Assembly: GCF_963675165.1 (NCBI RefSeq)
Contig: NC_087390.1
Span: forward strand, 6,230,319-6,294,318
Source of the DNA: Halichondria panicea
Taxonomy: Eukaryota; Porifera; Demospongiae; Suberitida; Halichondriidae
DNA length: 64,000 bases
Reading direction: 5' to 3'
Shown here: positions 21,172 through 33,867 of the stretch, in pieces
Position numbering within the stretch: the stretch's first letter is position 1
How the letters are laid out: each line of letters begins with the position of its first letter
Notes under the pieces: model-generated
Told to the model about the DNA's origin: nothing
The model's input: the letters and a program-made list of their open reading frames with translations, nothing else
The model's database searches: none
Position numbers and translations under genes: made by a program

Positions 21172-21474
21172 CTCTGTTACTATGTAACTCTCACTGTCGC
21201 TATGTAGTAGCTTCACAGCAATAGAATTTTTTTACTACTCACCACCTTATGTAATAATACGTCTCCTCTATAGCTCAACTCACTCACAGTAAATGCTATC
21301 CATCACCCTACATTAATTAATACGTACATTTCATTTCTGTACCCACTGACACAATACTTGTAATTCATCATTGCCTTAATAATTTATTATTAAATTTTAA
21401 TTTACAAAAATTAATTAGTAATCATTATTAACAAAATACACAAACTGAAATAAATTATTGATGACCACAGTTCA

Positions 21475-22473
21475 CTAGATTGTACCGCATGCAGCAATGA
21501 CTATGAATGACCAAAGAGTCACATGAAAAGCATCTCCTGCATTTCTAAAAGAGTCCAAAAATTGTACTATTTTTTCCCATACAATACGCAGTGGGAAATT
21601 AATCACTAGTTCCTCGAGATCTGATTCGTGGATTAATTTGTGAAGCGTTCTTTTTGATCTAGTTTGAACTGCGACCTCTTTACCTTGTTGGTGCACAACA
21701 ACTTCTACAAACTGCTCGGACACGTCTTCTTCTTCTTTAGTGCCTCTATAAAGGTATGCAAAGACAAAAGGAAGCGGTAAAAAAGTATGATACACTCGTA
21801 AACTGGGCGAGTGTGTTCTGATCGATTTCGGATTCAATGCAGCAAACTTTCCGTTGTTGTTTGATAATAAACCGCCTTGTTGCCGGGAACATCTATTACA
21901 CTGAGGATAGAATCGCTGACTCAGCACTTCACCCGCCCCCACAATAGTCTTACTAGGCGGTTGATGATCGGCCACAAAATTAGACACCCTTCTCTTTCCG
22001 CACGAGTGACAACCGTAACGTCTTCCAATCGTTTGAATCATATCTCGCTCCTTATCGGTCGCGTATTGCATACCTCGAGTGGTTGGTAGCCAGTCTCGAG
22101 CAAAAGCCCCGGGTCTTAACAGAGAACTCGGAAGGACGTTAGAAAATCTTCCGCCTAGAGCCCTAAATACAACAAGGCTCGAAATTGAGGAGAGAAATAC
22201 ATCACGGCTAGTTATGATATTCAGACCCTCAGTATTTGATTTGAATATCGTCGATTGTAGAATCTCGAGTGATTTTGCAGTAGCTATGGATGCAGTGAAT
22301 CCAGCGGTCAGAACGGCAAGGCCTCCGCAGATTGACGATACTCTACTTCCTTGTCGAAGCGTGATTCCAAGCGGTTGAAAGACGGCCAGTTGCGCTCCAG
22401 CGAGGACGACGGGGAAGGTAAGTGCACCAAGTGTTGCAGCACATACTGACTCGGGGGAGGGGGGGTGGGCCAT
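21475..22473 (-). CDS. Intronless membrane protein with HNH-like Cys/His motif
   Basis: One uninterrupted 332-aa frame. The N-terminal third is hydrophobic (segments near 11-35 and 45-68), and the last 19 residues (HVTLWSFIVIAACGTI) form another likely helix. Between them lies C155-x2-C158, then D169-H170-x2-P, then YPQC192-x2-C195-S-x2-Q. Spacing and residue types resemble the treble-clef HNH nuclease fold (Cys pair, DHxxP, second Cys pair), with Ser in place of the usual last Asn. A charged region (KEEEDVSEQFVEVVV) follows. I do not recognise a named family. It could be a nuclease relative or a structural zinc ribbon. It has no introns, unlike nearly all its neighbours. Confidence 0.75.
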   Translation of the reverse strand: MAHPPSPESVCAATLGALTFPVVLAGAQLAVFQPLGITLRQGSRVSSICGGLAVLTAGFTASIATAKSLEILQSTIFKSNTEGLNIITSRDVFLSSISSLVVFRALGGRFSNVLPSSLLRPGAFARDWLPTTRGMQYATDKERDMIQTIGRRYGCHSCGKRRVSNFVADHQPPSKTIVGAGEVLSQRFYPQCNRCSRQQGGLLSNNNGKFAALNPKSIRTHSPSLRVYHTFLPLPFVFAYLYRGTKEEEDVSEQFVEVVVHQQGKEVAVQTRSKRTLHKLIHESDLEELVINFPLRIVWEKIVQFLDSFRNAGDAFHVTLWSFIVIAACGTI

Positions 22474-22821
22474 GCTGTGATGGGGGCATTAAATAGAATA
22501 TGATATATGTTGATTTCTATTTTTATGCAAATAATTATAGCTCGATGATTAGAGAATGAACTGAAGCAGCTTACAATACGTACATACGTATATAGCAGTT
22601 TATATATAGTACACCTGGTTAATTCAGACTGTCCACAAGAGATTTCATGAGATTTTAGTTTTCAGGTCAAAATTCAGGACAATAGGAAGGGAGCGTCACA
22701 CCCGTAAATGAATTTAGATATGGACATTGTATATGTGGGTAAAGATCGTTAATGCAACAACTACAATAAGTTATGTGTACGGCTCCTATAAATAATCATA
22801 GTTAGAGAGGAGTTGTTTTTG

Positions 22822-23682
22822 TTATAGTTCATCTTTCTTGGACTTCTTTTTATCGCTCTTTTTCTCTTTCTTGCCTTCCTTGTTCTTCTTGTACTTTGAC
22901 CTCAGCGCAATATCTCGCTCACTCAATGTGGGACGAATACTGTGCCGAACCTAGAGAGAAAACGAACAACTAAACGTGAAAATTTGCCAATTTTTGTATT
23001 ATAGAGGGCGGCCTGCTTATAGGGACACCACATGCACAATAGACTAGCTTTCGTATATATACCTTAAGAAAAAAAACCAAATCAGCATCATCCGTAGGCT
23101 TGGGAGCGACTTGAATAATGTCCTTTGACCCCTTACGAGCAAACAGAAAAGTTGGTAGAATACCATCCAACTTAACGGAGGGGGGTACGTCATTAAGCGC
23201 CATATTCATTTCTCCAAACACGACCTCATCCATTCCCTCGTATCGAGCCACAACTTTTGGGAAATATTCGCCCGCTTTTTTACACTGAGGAGCATCAGGC
23301 ATACATAATTTTATGAGCCTATTTTTCGATTTATCACCCATAAATTTTTCGAATGTGTTTCCGACGACTTTTTTGATTGCACTTCCCTTGTTTGATTTTG
23401 GAGTGGGTTCAGAGTTCAACTTAGGACGCAAACCTTTACCCAAAAAATCATCGATAAATTCTTTCAGTGATTCTGAAGTTAGTTCTTCTGTTAGCGCAAA
23501 ACGGACACCGTCTTTTCCAAATATCCCCACGGCAATGTCCTCGCCCCAATCTGATAGGCCGAGTAGTTTGATGTCGGTCGGAAATTCTTGTTCATCTGCT
23601 ATAGCAAAGATCAACTGTTTCTTGCTTGCTGGAGTGTAGTCCTTGGCAACGGAGGCGATTATATTGTGCCAATAGCGTATGG

Positions 23683-23735
<53 letters not shown>

Positions 23736-23798
23736 CGTGCGTGCGTGTGTGAGTGTGAGTGTGTGTGTGTGTGTGTGCGTGCGTGCGTGCGTGTGTGG

Positions 23799-23835
<37 letters not shown>

Positions 23836-26800
23836 TGTGTGTGTGGGTGTGAGTGTGAAGTCTTGTGAATGCAATGAATGAAGTACAGTGGGCTGAATAA
23901 GTTCTAGCTGTTCAATATTATCCTTTGTATAAAGAAATTCTTAAACAACATTCACCGTACATGTTTCGATATTACATTGTAACGCACTCTTAGCGTGAAG
24001 GTCCCAGGAGAGGTCCATATAGCCAACGAGTAAAGGTCGATCATGATACACCGAGAGCTGGTTGTCCTCAGTCATGTGACCTACCAGCGGACGAGAATGA
24101 GACATTAACTGCTTCATCAACACATCTTGGTTGGTTGGGATAGTCTTGATAACAGAATGACCTTCCTCAAAAGAAGATACATAGTTTCTGCAATGAGAAA
24201 ATTTATAAGTACAGTTTAAACCTCAACTTTAACCCCGCCCTCCCCCCCTCTCCCCCCTCCCCACAATCATTGTTCCCTTCTTCCAATATCCATTGCTTCT
24301 CTTTCTAACAATAAAAAATAAAAAATAAACTTAAACTTACTTACCTTGGATGAAATACTACAATCGTATTTGTCTTAAAGCCCATTTCCTTGGCTACAGC
24401 CTCATCAGTTGTGTGTCCCAGTTCCATGTCCATCCTAACTCTATTCCCAGTCTCCATGTACCGTTCCAACAACTCAGGGTTAGTACTCTTAGAGAAAAAC
24501 CCAATGGCACGAATTTCAGTATTTGAGCGAGCAAATGCCTTGGTCTCAGCCACAGAGGACAGCAGCTGAGAGGGTGGTCCGGCCTGCTTCTTCATGTAGC
24601 TAACAATGCCTGCAGAGCCATCGAGTGGACAATAGGTAAAAGAAACATTAATTTTACAACAGACCACATGGCCTTATGTATTTTCAGAAAACGAACAATT
24701 TGGCAAGCTACTTCCGGGAGGTCATAACTTCGCTAAAAAGCAATCAATATCAAAACTAAGAGATGCATTCTGTAGCTCTAGACAAGGCCTATCACATGAC
24801 ATGCTCAGATCAAAGAGTTAGTGATTATAGTCGACCGGTTTCAAGCAATAAAGATGAGATCATCACATCCGTACCTTCCTCTTCCCTTGGCCCAGTGTAG
24901 TTGTATTCTCTACCATATCTGAACACGATGAGGAGTGGGTATCCCTCCACTCCATACCGTTTAGCCACCTCCATCTGATCTGGTATCTGTACCTGACCTA
25001 GCAGCACTGGGGGGTCGCTGTAGCGGAGTCTGTGGGTGGTGTGTGGGGTGTGGGTGGAGTATGGTGTGTGTGTGTGTGTGGGGGGTGTGTGTGGGTGTGG
25101 GGTGTGGGTGGAGTATGGTGTGTGTGTGTGTGTGGGGTGTGTGTGTGTGTGTCCTGCTGTACATAAGTAGTCGAGTTCAAAATACAGTAATATTCCACTG
25201 TTGGAAAGTATACCCCGCAGTACACTGTATAATTAGTGTGTGTGATATCTCACGTACCTCCTGGCAGCAGCATGGAAGTGTGGCTCCAGTTGCTGACAAT
25301 GCACACACCATTCAGCGTAGAACTCCACCAGTATTATGGGTGTAGCTTTGACGATGGAATCAAAGTTAGCCACTGTTAGTTCAATAGGTCCTTCTTCCAA
25401 TGGTATAGCAGCTTCCTCCAGGAAATAGTCGATAAGAGCTATGAGGGTGTGTGGGGAGTGTGGTGGGCGTGGACGTATAAGATGTGGATTGTGTGTGTGG
25501 TGGGCGAGAGTATAGTGGATGTGTGGTGGGCGGGAGGGCGTGACTCACCTTGTTTTCCGTCGCTCTCACTAGGACCAGTGTACGGAGATGCCACGCCTCT
25601 TCTCAGTATCCGTATGTCTGGTACCGCGTTAATTTGATACCTTGAGAGAAAAGACCATAAATCGAAATCTTTACAATGAACAAACTTAATACAAGGCAAT
25701 AGCTCTAACAGTGAGCATGGTATAATTAGAGTCTTGGAAATACTAGTAAAGTACGTATACTAATTATATCAGATGCTCCTAAGCGTGATAAAGCAAATGC
25801 AACACATACACTCTGTGATTACAGCTAGCTATACATGGACATGCAGCTGATGGTAAGCATGCAGGGATGAGCCCACACTGGTCAGTGGTGGTGGTTGGTA
25901 CTAACCACCTCTAGACACAAATAACCATCTCTTAGGCCTAGTTTACTTATAAGAGGCAAATGTGTGTCCTGAATTTTGATTGAGGATTGACAATAGCCAT
26001 CATTTCAAACAATAATTTTAGGCACATCCCTGAGCAGTTATAATTATAGCTGATGACTGACCTTGCTTTGAGTTCCTTGCTCTGTTCAATGTCTACCCTG
26101 GCAAAGCTCACTCCCTCTGCCTGGAGATCACCTGACAGCTCCCCCAGCACAGTCAGCATGCTGGCACAGTGGTGACACCTGGAGGGGGGGGGGGAGCTAG
26201 GGTAATATACAGGGGAGATATTGGAAACTAAGGAGATAGTATTATATTTATAGGGTTAGCAAGTAATGTGATGGAGCTACTGAAGAGCTACATAATAGTT
26301 AGACACTGTTTTGGAGGTGTCTATGGGATTTAGAAGCCCAAAGGCACTGATTTAGTATCCCGAGCGTAGCAAGGGTACTAAAGTGGCTGAGGGCTTCTAA
26401 ATCACATGGACACCTCCAAAACAGTGTCTAACTCATTTAGATACTAGTGGGCATGCGCAAACTGCTTGACTACAATACAATTACTTGACAACGGAATACT
26501 AGGTATACTAAGTAAATTTGCAGGTATACTAAGTCCCATATTATACCTGCTCTGAGGCACTTTTCCCATGTACTTCCCATGTAGATCTTATCAACTAGTG
26601 TCTAAAGAATGTATATAATTATTTGTGTGATGCTCCCCCTTAAACACAAGGTGAGTCATAATTATATTAAGATTCATAGCTAGATAACAAGATATTGTTA
26701 AAATGCACCCCATTTTGTGTGTACATGTAGAGGGGTGGATCTGAGCACACATTGAACAATGGATGGTTGTACTGTATTGTATATATCTACCAACCCTTTT

Positions 26801-27048
26801 ATATAAATCGCTTACCATGGAGTGTAAAATTCAACGACCATGAAATCAACATTTTTGACAGCTCGAAGGAAGTTGTCGTCGTTGAGAAGAGGCAGCTCCA
26901 CATCTCCCACATCCTCACGGCCCACGCCCACACCACCCTCACTGGGCACACTCTCACTGTCCTCTCCCATCACAGCGTCCTCCTCTACCCCGCATGCGCA
27001 GCAGAGTAGGGATACTAGCAACAGAAACACAAGGTCGCTTCTTTTCAT
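22822..27048 (-). CDS. PDIA4: Protein disulfide isomerase, ERp72/PDIA4 type
   Basis: Exons 27048-26816, 26178-26062, 25640-25549, 25438-25258, 25029-24875, 24609-24345, 24187-23976, 23682-23063 and 22950-22822 give 667 aa (human PDIA4 is 645). A signal peptide (MKRSDLVFLLLVSLLCCACG) and an acidic linker precede five thioredoxin-like domains. Domain a0 has CHHC at 79-82. Domain a has CAHC at 192-195 (EFYAEWCAHCQQLEP). Domains b and b' follow (YWHNIIASVAKDY, FAIADEQEF). The a' domain has lost its active site: where CGHC is expected it reads CMPDAPQC (C545, C552). The tail is Lys-rich and ends KDEL, the ER-retention signal. It acts in oxidative folding in the ER. The introns hold several mobile elements. 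Confidence 0.92.
22996..23035. repeat. Remnant of satellite F end
   Basis: TGTATTATAGAGGGCGGCCT followed by GCTTATAGGGACACC resembles the edge of satellite F and its flank at 42430-42538. It lies in the last PDIA4 intron. Confidence 0.5.
23683..23858. repeat. (TG)n/(CA)n microsatellite at PDIA4 acceptor
   Basis: About 175 bp of TG repeats with GCGTGCGT and GAGTGT interruptions on the plus strand. On the sense (minus) strand it is (CA)n and ends exactly in the acceptor AG of exon 8. Confidence 0.9.
24680..24815. repeat. Family C repeat (reverse orientation)
   Basis: Reverse complement of the family C core (AGCTACTTCCGGGAGGTCAT, then GTAGCTCTAGACAAGGCCTA). It lies in a PDIA4 intron, in the same orientation relative to the gene as the copies in RIF1. 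Confidence 0.85.
25862..26032. repeat. Family D element, hAT-like termini
   Basis: About 170 bp with short inverted ends CAGGGATG(A/T)GCC. It contains GTGGTTGGTACTAACCAC, itself nearly palindromic, then CTCTTAGGCCTAGTTTAC. No target duplication is evident. It lies in a PDIA4 intron. Relatives lie at 30603-30860, 34606-34808 and 46975-47160. Confidence 0.75.
26299..26432. repeat. Family E foldback (diverged copy)
   Basis: TTAGACACTGTTTTGGAGGT...TTTAGAAGCCC is inverted as GGGCTTCTAAATCACATGGA...AAACAGTGTCTAA, around a core with CCGAGCGTAGCAAGGGTACT. It lies in PDIA4 intron 1. It is related to the longer pair in RIF1. Confidence 0.8.
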
Positions 27049-27369
27049 CTTGTGTTGTAGAGTCGATTGTTCTTGTTGGGGGTGGAATAGGAACGCCCCT
27101 ATTCTTGCATGTGGGGAAATCCCACACAGTTAGGGGAAACCCCACAACACACCGGGTGATTTTTCATAAGCCGCGGCTTCTTTAGAGTCACTCACCCACG
27201 TGGACTAAACTGGGACAACTTTCTATGTAACCTGGCCTCTACACGTACACACACAACACACAATACACAGCACACCTGGGTCCTCTGATGGCTGGGTAGT
27301 GGACATCTTGAGTGGGTAAGGAAGTGTCTTGTTAGGCATTTTCATGTATAAAGTATAGTAAAGATAACC

Positions 27370-27515
27370 TACCGTACTTGTTCTAAAATAAAGGCCCTGG
27401 TGGCCACGTACCTGGAGATTCCCCCATAATTATAATATTCATTGCTTGTTTTCCATGCGCTAGCCTCGAAAACGTATTCTAAAAAAGCGGCACCTTATTT
27501 AAAAAAAGTACGGCA
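27370..27515. repeat. Inverted-repeat element with TACCGTA end
   Basis: Begins TACCGTACTTGTTCTAAAAT and ends with the inverted TGCCGTACTTTTTTTAAATA. The ends are imperfect, and the terminal heptamer is close to that of families A, B and H. Confidence 0.55.
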
Positions 27516-28085
27516 GATGTAATAATTATTTTTGCGAAACTAATGTATAATGGGCGAAATATTCAAATGTTGTATAATTAGAGCGGCACTGTAATTACAT
27601 CAACTACAGTAAACAATGTGTTAAAATTACAGCACCAGAAAAAAAAATTTTTTTCAAGGGCTATAATTATACCAAACTATAATTAGAACTACGTACTATA
27701 ATTTCATTAAAGACGGTAACTGCGTGGTGCTCCTCCATTGATGCAGTAGCCACAAATGTGTGATTGACTACCACTGAATTATTGAGAACAATAGCATTAC
27801 ATGAAATGTTGGTTTCTTATTAAACAGTCAAATAAATCAATTTTAGCGTCCGCTACGTGTGTCTACGTGACCATAAGGGCTAGTGGAACGTGTTTGATGC
27901 TCTAATCTTATTATCTAGAACAGAAATTAATTATCTATAACAGTACCGCAACCACATTACAGCGTAGAGTGGTGTGAACAGTATTTGTGGTTTTCTTCAA
28001 AAGTGCTCCGGAATGTAATATTATCTGTGGCTGCGGTTTGAGATAGATCGCTCTGTTGTTGGGTAGAACACTCTTTTATAGAGCA

Positions 28086-28088
<3 letters not shown>

Positions 28089-28136
<48 letters not shown>
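28089..28136. repeat. (CA)n microsatellite
   Basis: A pure CA tract of about 24 dinucleotides, intergenic, with no exon next to it. Confidence 0.9.
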
Positions 28137-28137
<1 letters not shown>

Positions 28138-28719
28138 CTAGATAAACCAACCCACCCATTGGTGGAAAAGAGCTTGAGATCAAGTATCTTTTATCTTCTG
28201 GAGCAATGGTTGTAGCAGCTGCCTGCTACAAATATTGTCGATGAGATCATAAAAAATTATGGGACTACGAAGACATAAAAGGTGAATGTTGAACATTGTA
28301 CAGTTGTCGTATCTAATAGGACGTACATTGAATTACCCAAAATCAATAATAACTTTTATTACAAGATTTATGACAGTAAAAATCCCTTTTCTCAACTCAG
28401 TGTGCGTGCGTGGCATGGACACGATACATGCATGTGGGGAACATGATACATGCATGTGGTGAACATGACACATGCATGCAATGGAATGTGGCTCCTACCA
28501 TAACTACCATAATTAGTTTACGCTATTATTTGATGAATTATTCCATCCATAACAAGAATTACTCGTATGTCCAACTTTGTGGACAGTACTCTCCAGAGAC
28601 ATAGTTGAATGATCTGAAATATCGGGTAATAATTAAGTAATTTTGTTGACGTACTAAACCATTAAAGTGATATCGATTTTCATTGTTTTGCCAGTTATTT
28701 CCCCGGTACATGTAACTCC

Positions 28720-28965
28720 ATACTGAACTGCTTTCAAAGGTTGAGTCTTTATTAGTTTAATTATCAGTTTCCTTGTGATGCTATTTTCCCGTGGGTCACA
28801 TAAATACACCATACGATATCCATTTCATTGCTTTACCCTATTATAGCCAACTCTTCCTCAGTGGTAACTCTAGACAGCCTCTGCTGAACTGCTTTCAAAG
28901 GTTGAGTCAATTATACACGTCCTTGTGGGCGCTATTTTCCCGTGGGTCACATTAAGTTACACTGT
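28720..28965. repeat. Duplicated intergenic segment
   Basis: GAACTGCTTTCAAAGGTTGA and GCTATTTTCCCGTGGGTCAC occur twice, at about 28727-28810 and 28885-28960, in the same order and orientation. Confidence 0.75.
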
Positions 28966-29722
28966 ACGATACTGATCAAGGGTGTACTCACAGAGAAGTG
29001 AATTTAATACCAATTATAGCGTTTATTTCGATGCATTAGGTATTCTTTTATCTCCAATTATCTATATCCCTCTTTACACCACACACACACATCACACAGG
29101 GTTTAAAAGGTCTCCTTTCTTCGTAAGCTAGGTACAAACACGAGACTGTTGATGTGTGTTGACCTAATATTGTATATCCAGTCAATATCGTTTTTGTGTC
29201 AGAGTACAAACATTTTCTTTCTTTGTTCTATTACAGTATTATGCAATGTCAAATAACATGTGCTTGTCGTCAATATTGAACTGTACCTTTTGACTTTTTG
29301 ACCCATGGTTGAATCAACAACTCCACTCAAGTTTCGTATTGTCTGTTTTTTCTCTCACAGATGATTGTACTGTACCTATAGCCTGTATAGAGTGCTCCCA
29401 TTCAACTAGCTGCGCTAGCTAGTATGATTGCAGCATCGTCAAATCAGCTTTTAAACAGCACACATGTATAGTATCCCATAGTTGAAATTTTTATTATTTC
29501 CCTGCATAAAAAGTCTATATCCCAGCTTATAATTATAGCTACATTAATTGCTTGAGCAGCAAGTATTTTATAACATAATAATCCCAGAGCTCACTCTGAG
29601 CAGATACGCCCCCTTTTGCATAAGGCTAGCTAGGGGAAACCCCTCAAGAACCCACAGCCATGTGTGTACACACACACACCCCCTAAAAAAAAGTTTAAAG
29701 TCTCTATGACTGAAGCTCTGCA

Positions 29723-31595
29723 ATGAGGATGGCTGGAGAGATCCTCCCCTCCTGCCTAACCCCTCATCTTGTGTCCCCCCTAGTCTGGACAGTGACAGCT
29801 ACGCTACTCTGTACCGTGTCTTACTACAATGGCCTATACGGAGAACTGGTACATGACGATATATTCGCAATCCGAGACAACTCTGACCTTCGACCTTCAA
29901 CCTCTTGGACCCAGCTCTGGCGAGACGATTTTTGGGGCGAGCCAATGTCGAGTCCGACCAGTCACAAGTCGTATCGTCCAATCACAGTGCTGACGTTCCG
30001 TTTAAATTATATACTGCACGAACTCGAGCCGTTTGGATATCATGTGGTCAATGTTGGGTTACATATCGTTGCTACGATGTTGCTAGGGGCTGTGTGCCGG
30101 TGTGTGGTGTGGGGGTGTGTGGAGGGGGCGTATCTGACCATGTGTTTGTTTGCAGTTCACCCAGTACACACAGAAGCTGTGAGTTCAAGCAATGTCTTTA
30201 ATTCTTTCCTATATGACTAAATAAATTCTTGTTCCATAATTATACGTACATGATTCTGTAAGAATTAATTAATCGTGGTTTTGTAGCTATACTTTGAGAG
30301 GCCATTGCGTTAGCAATTTCATTTAAAAGATGCATTTAGTAGCTCCTTGATATCTCCATCACAGCGTGTGCTTAGATCAATGGTCTATGTGTAGTTCATT
30401 TCTCATCACCTAGGTGACTGGTATTGTTGGCCGAGCTGATGTCCTGGCCTGCATCTTTTTCTTTCTTTGTCTCCTCCTCTACTGGAGCTACCTAACCACG
30501 CCTCCGTCCAAACCAGCGTGGGCTAGAGCTCTCAAAGTGAGTTGAGCTTATATTGTGAACTAAGAAAAAAGATAGTTTTAAGTTCAGAATAGTACATACA
30601 CAGGGAAGTGCCCACACTGGTCAGTGGTGGTGGTTGGTACTAACCACCTCTAGACACAAAATAACCACCTCTTAAACTAGCTAGTCTACTTGTCTACTTG
30701 CTATATGGGATGTGCCCACACTGGTCGGTGGTGGTGGTGGTGGTGGTGGTTGGTACTAATATTGTCAGTGATGTGCCCACACTGGTCAGTGGTGGTGGTT
30801 GGTACTAACCACCTCTAGACAATAATAACCACCTCTGAGACCTATAAAAAAGGTAAATTTGTGTGTTGAATTTATAGCCACAGCCACTGATAGTAGGATT
30901 GGACCATAATTCACTGTTCATTGCTTTTATCCTCCTCTAGTTACTTGGTTGCCTAGTGACAGGAGCGGCTGCCATGTTGAGTAAAGAGCATGGCGTGACT
31001 GTGTTGGGGGTGTGTCTAGCGCTGGATGTGGGTGTGGTCAATAGGAAGCTACTCGTGGAGCTGTGAGTGTGTGTGTGTGTGTGTATAAGTTTGGGAAGTT
31101 TTTATACTTCCCTTTAAATGCGGTATACTAATCAATTTTTGATCGAGTATATTTTCTGCAGATTAACATCAAAACGAACCATGTCTACATCGTCTAAACT
31201 TCGACCTTTGACCGTTCGCTGTGCTATACTCACGCTCACAATCGGTGTGTTGTTAGTCGTGCGTATATGGCTTCTCAACGGACAGCTACCTGTGTTTGGT
31301 CGTCAAGACAACCCGGCCTCATTTGCCGATAGTGTCATCACGAGAGCTTTGTCATATTCTCACCTCCTTTACTTCAATGCCAAGTGAGTTAATAATTATA
31401 TCAGCGCAGTCATGTGTTTTTTCTTGTATGGAATCGGTGTAGGTTGAAATTAAGATTGCCAGATTGTTATAGCAATTTTGCACATTTTAATATTGTTGAT
31501 ATGAAGATTCTGCTTTAGGAGACCTTCTGTATGTTTGCATATTCTTCACACGCACACACACACACACACACACACCCACACACACACACGCACGC

Positions 31596-31633
<38 letters not shown>

Positions 31634-31950
31634 ACACACACACCACTAGGTTGCTATTATATCCTGCTGTGCTGTGCTATGATTATCAAATGGGGAGCAT
31701 TCCATTGGTGGAAAGTTTGACGGATCCTCGTAACATCACCACGGTGATCTTCTATATCGTTATTGCCTGCCTCTTCATCTCCAGTTGTTATAGAAACGAC
31801 CCGGTGACCTTACTAGGATTGCTATTGATCGTCGTTCCGTTCTTACCTGCCTCCAATCTATTTATACGGGTTGGATTCGTGGTTGCTGAGAGAATTCTCT
31901 ACATACCCAGGTGCAGTGAAGCGTGTGATGTGTGATGTGTGTGTGTGGGT

Positions 31951-31986
<36 letters not shown>

Positions 31987-33521
31987 CCCTCTAGCTAGAA
32001 TGAATCTCTTCATTTGTATACATACAGCGGTGATTTTCAAAAAGTTTACTTACATTTTCGTTTGTTTCATGCATTCCGGTTTTTGTGGGGATCAGCTTGC
32101 GCACGAAAACTACCCGCTATACGGTAGTAGTTATGCTCTAGCCTCCTTTGTTCTATATTGAGACATACTGATGTTTACAACCAGAGGAGGTCCGACATGT
32201 GTGCACGAATCACGATAACTTCAGTGCATTGATGTCATTGCGGTCACGTGATAACGTCCAGCCCAAATGCACTGAACTTGTAGTGATTCGTGCACGCATG
32301 TCGGACCTCCTCTGGCTTACAACCACTCACCACATGCATGTGCTTGAAATGCAAACCTAATAAGAGTCGACCCACACACAGTGTACACAGTGGGACCACT
32401 GCACACAGTGACACTTGTGTAGCTTGTCTTATGTGCTGGTTATTTCAAGTGAGGTGACAACAGTTGCATGGCTTCATACAAACAACAAGTAGGAACAAAG
32501 CTGCACTTGTAGTAATCAAGTAATTGATGGAACCCCACATAATTATGATTGCTTTATACATTTACCGCTAATTTCCTGTTTCCCACAGCGCTGGTTATTG
32601 CGTGCTGGTGGTCCACGGTGCCATGGCAACCGTTCGTCGGTACCCATCCCTCCGTCCAATCACATTGCTGCTTTTAACGATGCTCCTGGGTGCTTTTATC
32701 ACACGTACCATCACTAGGAACTCTGTCTGGGACAATAGAGAGTCACTTTTCAGGTGTGTGGTTAAAATTATTTATAGAGGTCTATTTTTTTATTATATAT
32801 ACAATTTCTATATACGTTAAACACATCATTTAATTGGCTTTTCAAAGAGCTACAAAATACATTCTTTAGATTGGTAATTAGACTATCCCAACTCAACCAT
32901 CAAAATGTATGCCAATAATTATGTTTTCATTCCAATGTAGGTCAGGTCTCCATACCATTCCACACAACGCAAAGATTCACTTCAACTATGCCAATTTTCT
33001 CAAAGACTCGGGACGAACGAGAGAAGCCATAGAACACTACGAGACCGCCCTCCAGTGAGAACACACACACACACTACGAGATCGCCTCCACATGCGAATA
33101 CACATTTTGTACACAGTTGTATTTTCTGAATACGAACAATTTGGCAAGCAACTTTCAGGAAGTCATAAATTCACTAAAAAGCGACTTCACTAAAAAGCAT
33201 TCTGTAGCTCTACAAGGCCATGTGTACCTACAAGTGCGTGGTGTGTGTATCCTGGGATGCCATTTAAAGCTAGTGCTTGATGATCAAAGGTCTATGTTTG
33301 TTAAGCCTCCTCCCACACCTTCACGCCCCTCACGCCCCTCACACCCTCACACAGATTTTGGCCTGAGCACGCTGTGTCTCACAACAACCTTGGCACACTT
33401 CTTACACATGTCACAGTAGCCGAGGCACACTTCAGGGCAGCCATACAACACAGTCCTGGTCACTACAGGGCACTCTGCAACCTGGGGTCCAACTTACAGT
33501 GAGCCCACCCACCACACCACC

Positions 33522-33576
<55 letters not shown>

Positions 33577-33789
33577 ACACACACACACACTGCAACCTGG
33601 GCTCTGCAGTGAGTCCTTTGTATTACTAATTTTGTATTAAATTATGCATTTGTACAATGCTCACACTATTGACATCACACACACACACACATACACACAC
33701 ACACACACACACTGCAACCTGGGCTCTGCAGTGAGTCCTTTGTATTACTAATTTTGTATTAAAATTATGCAATGCTCACACTATTGACA

Positions 33790-33867
<78 letters not shown>

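Larger units (their letters stand above)
27049..29722. other. Gene-poor interval between PDIA4 and TMTC
   Basis: 2.7 kb without a convincing exon. It holds the PDIA4 promoter side, an inverted-repeat element (27370-27515), a pure (CA)n tract (28089-28136), a 3-fold CATGCATGTGG-like minisatellite (about 28424-28480), and a duplicated segment (28720-28965). The remainder is AT-rich and unremarkable. Confidence 0.6.

Noticed and set aside
20805-21216. Minus-strand frames opposite the last boule exon
   Set aside because: Shadows of the boule coding exon, with no splice or domain support.
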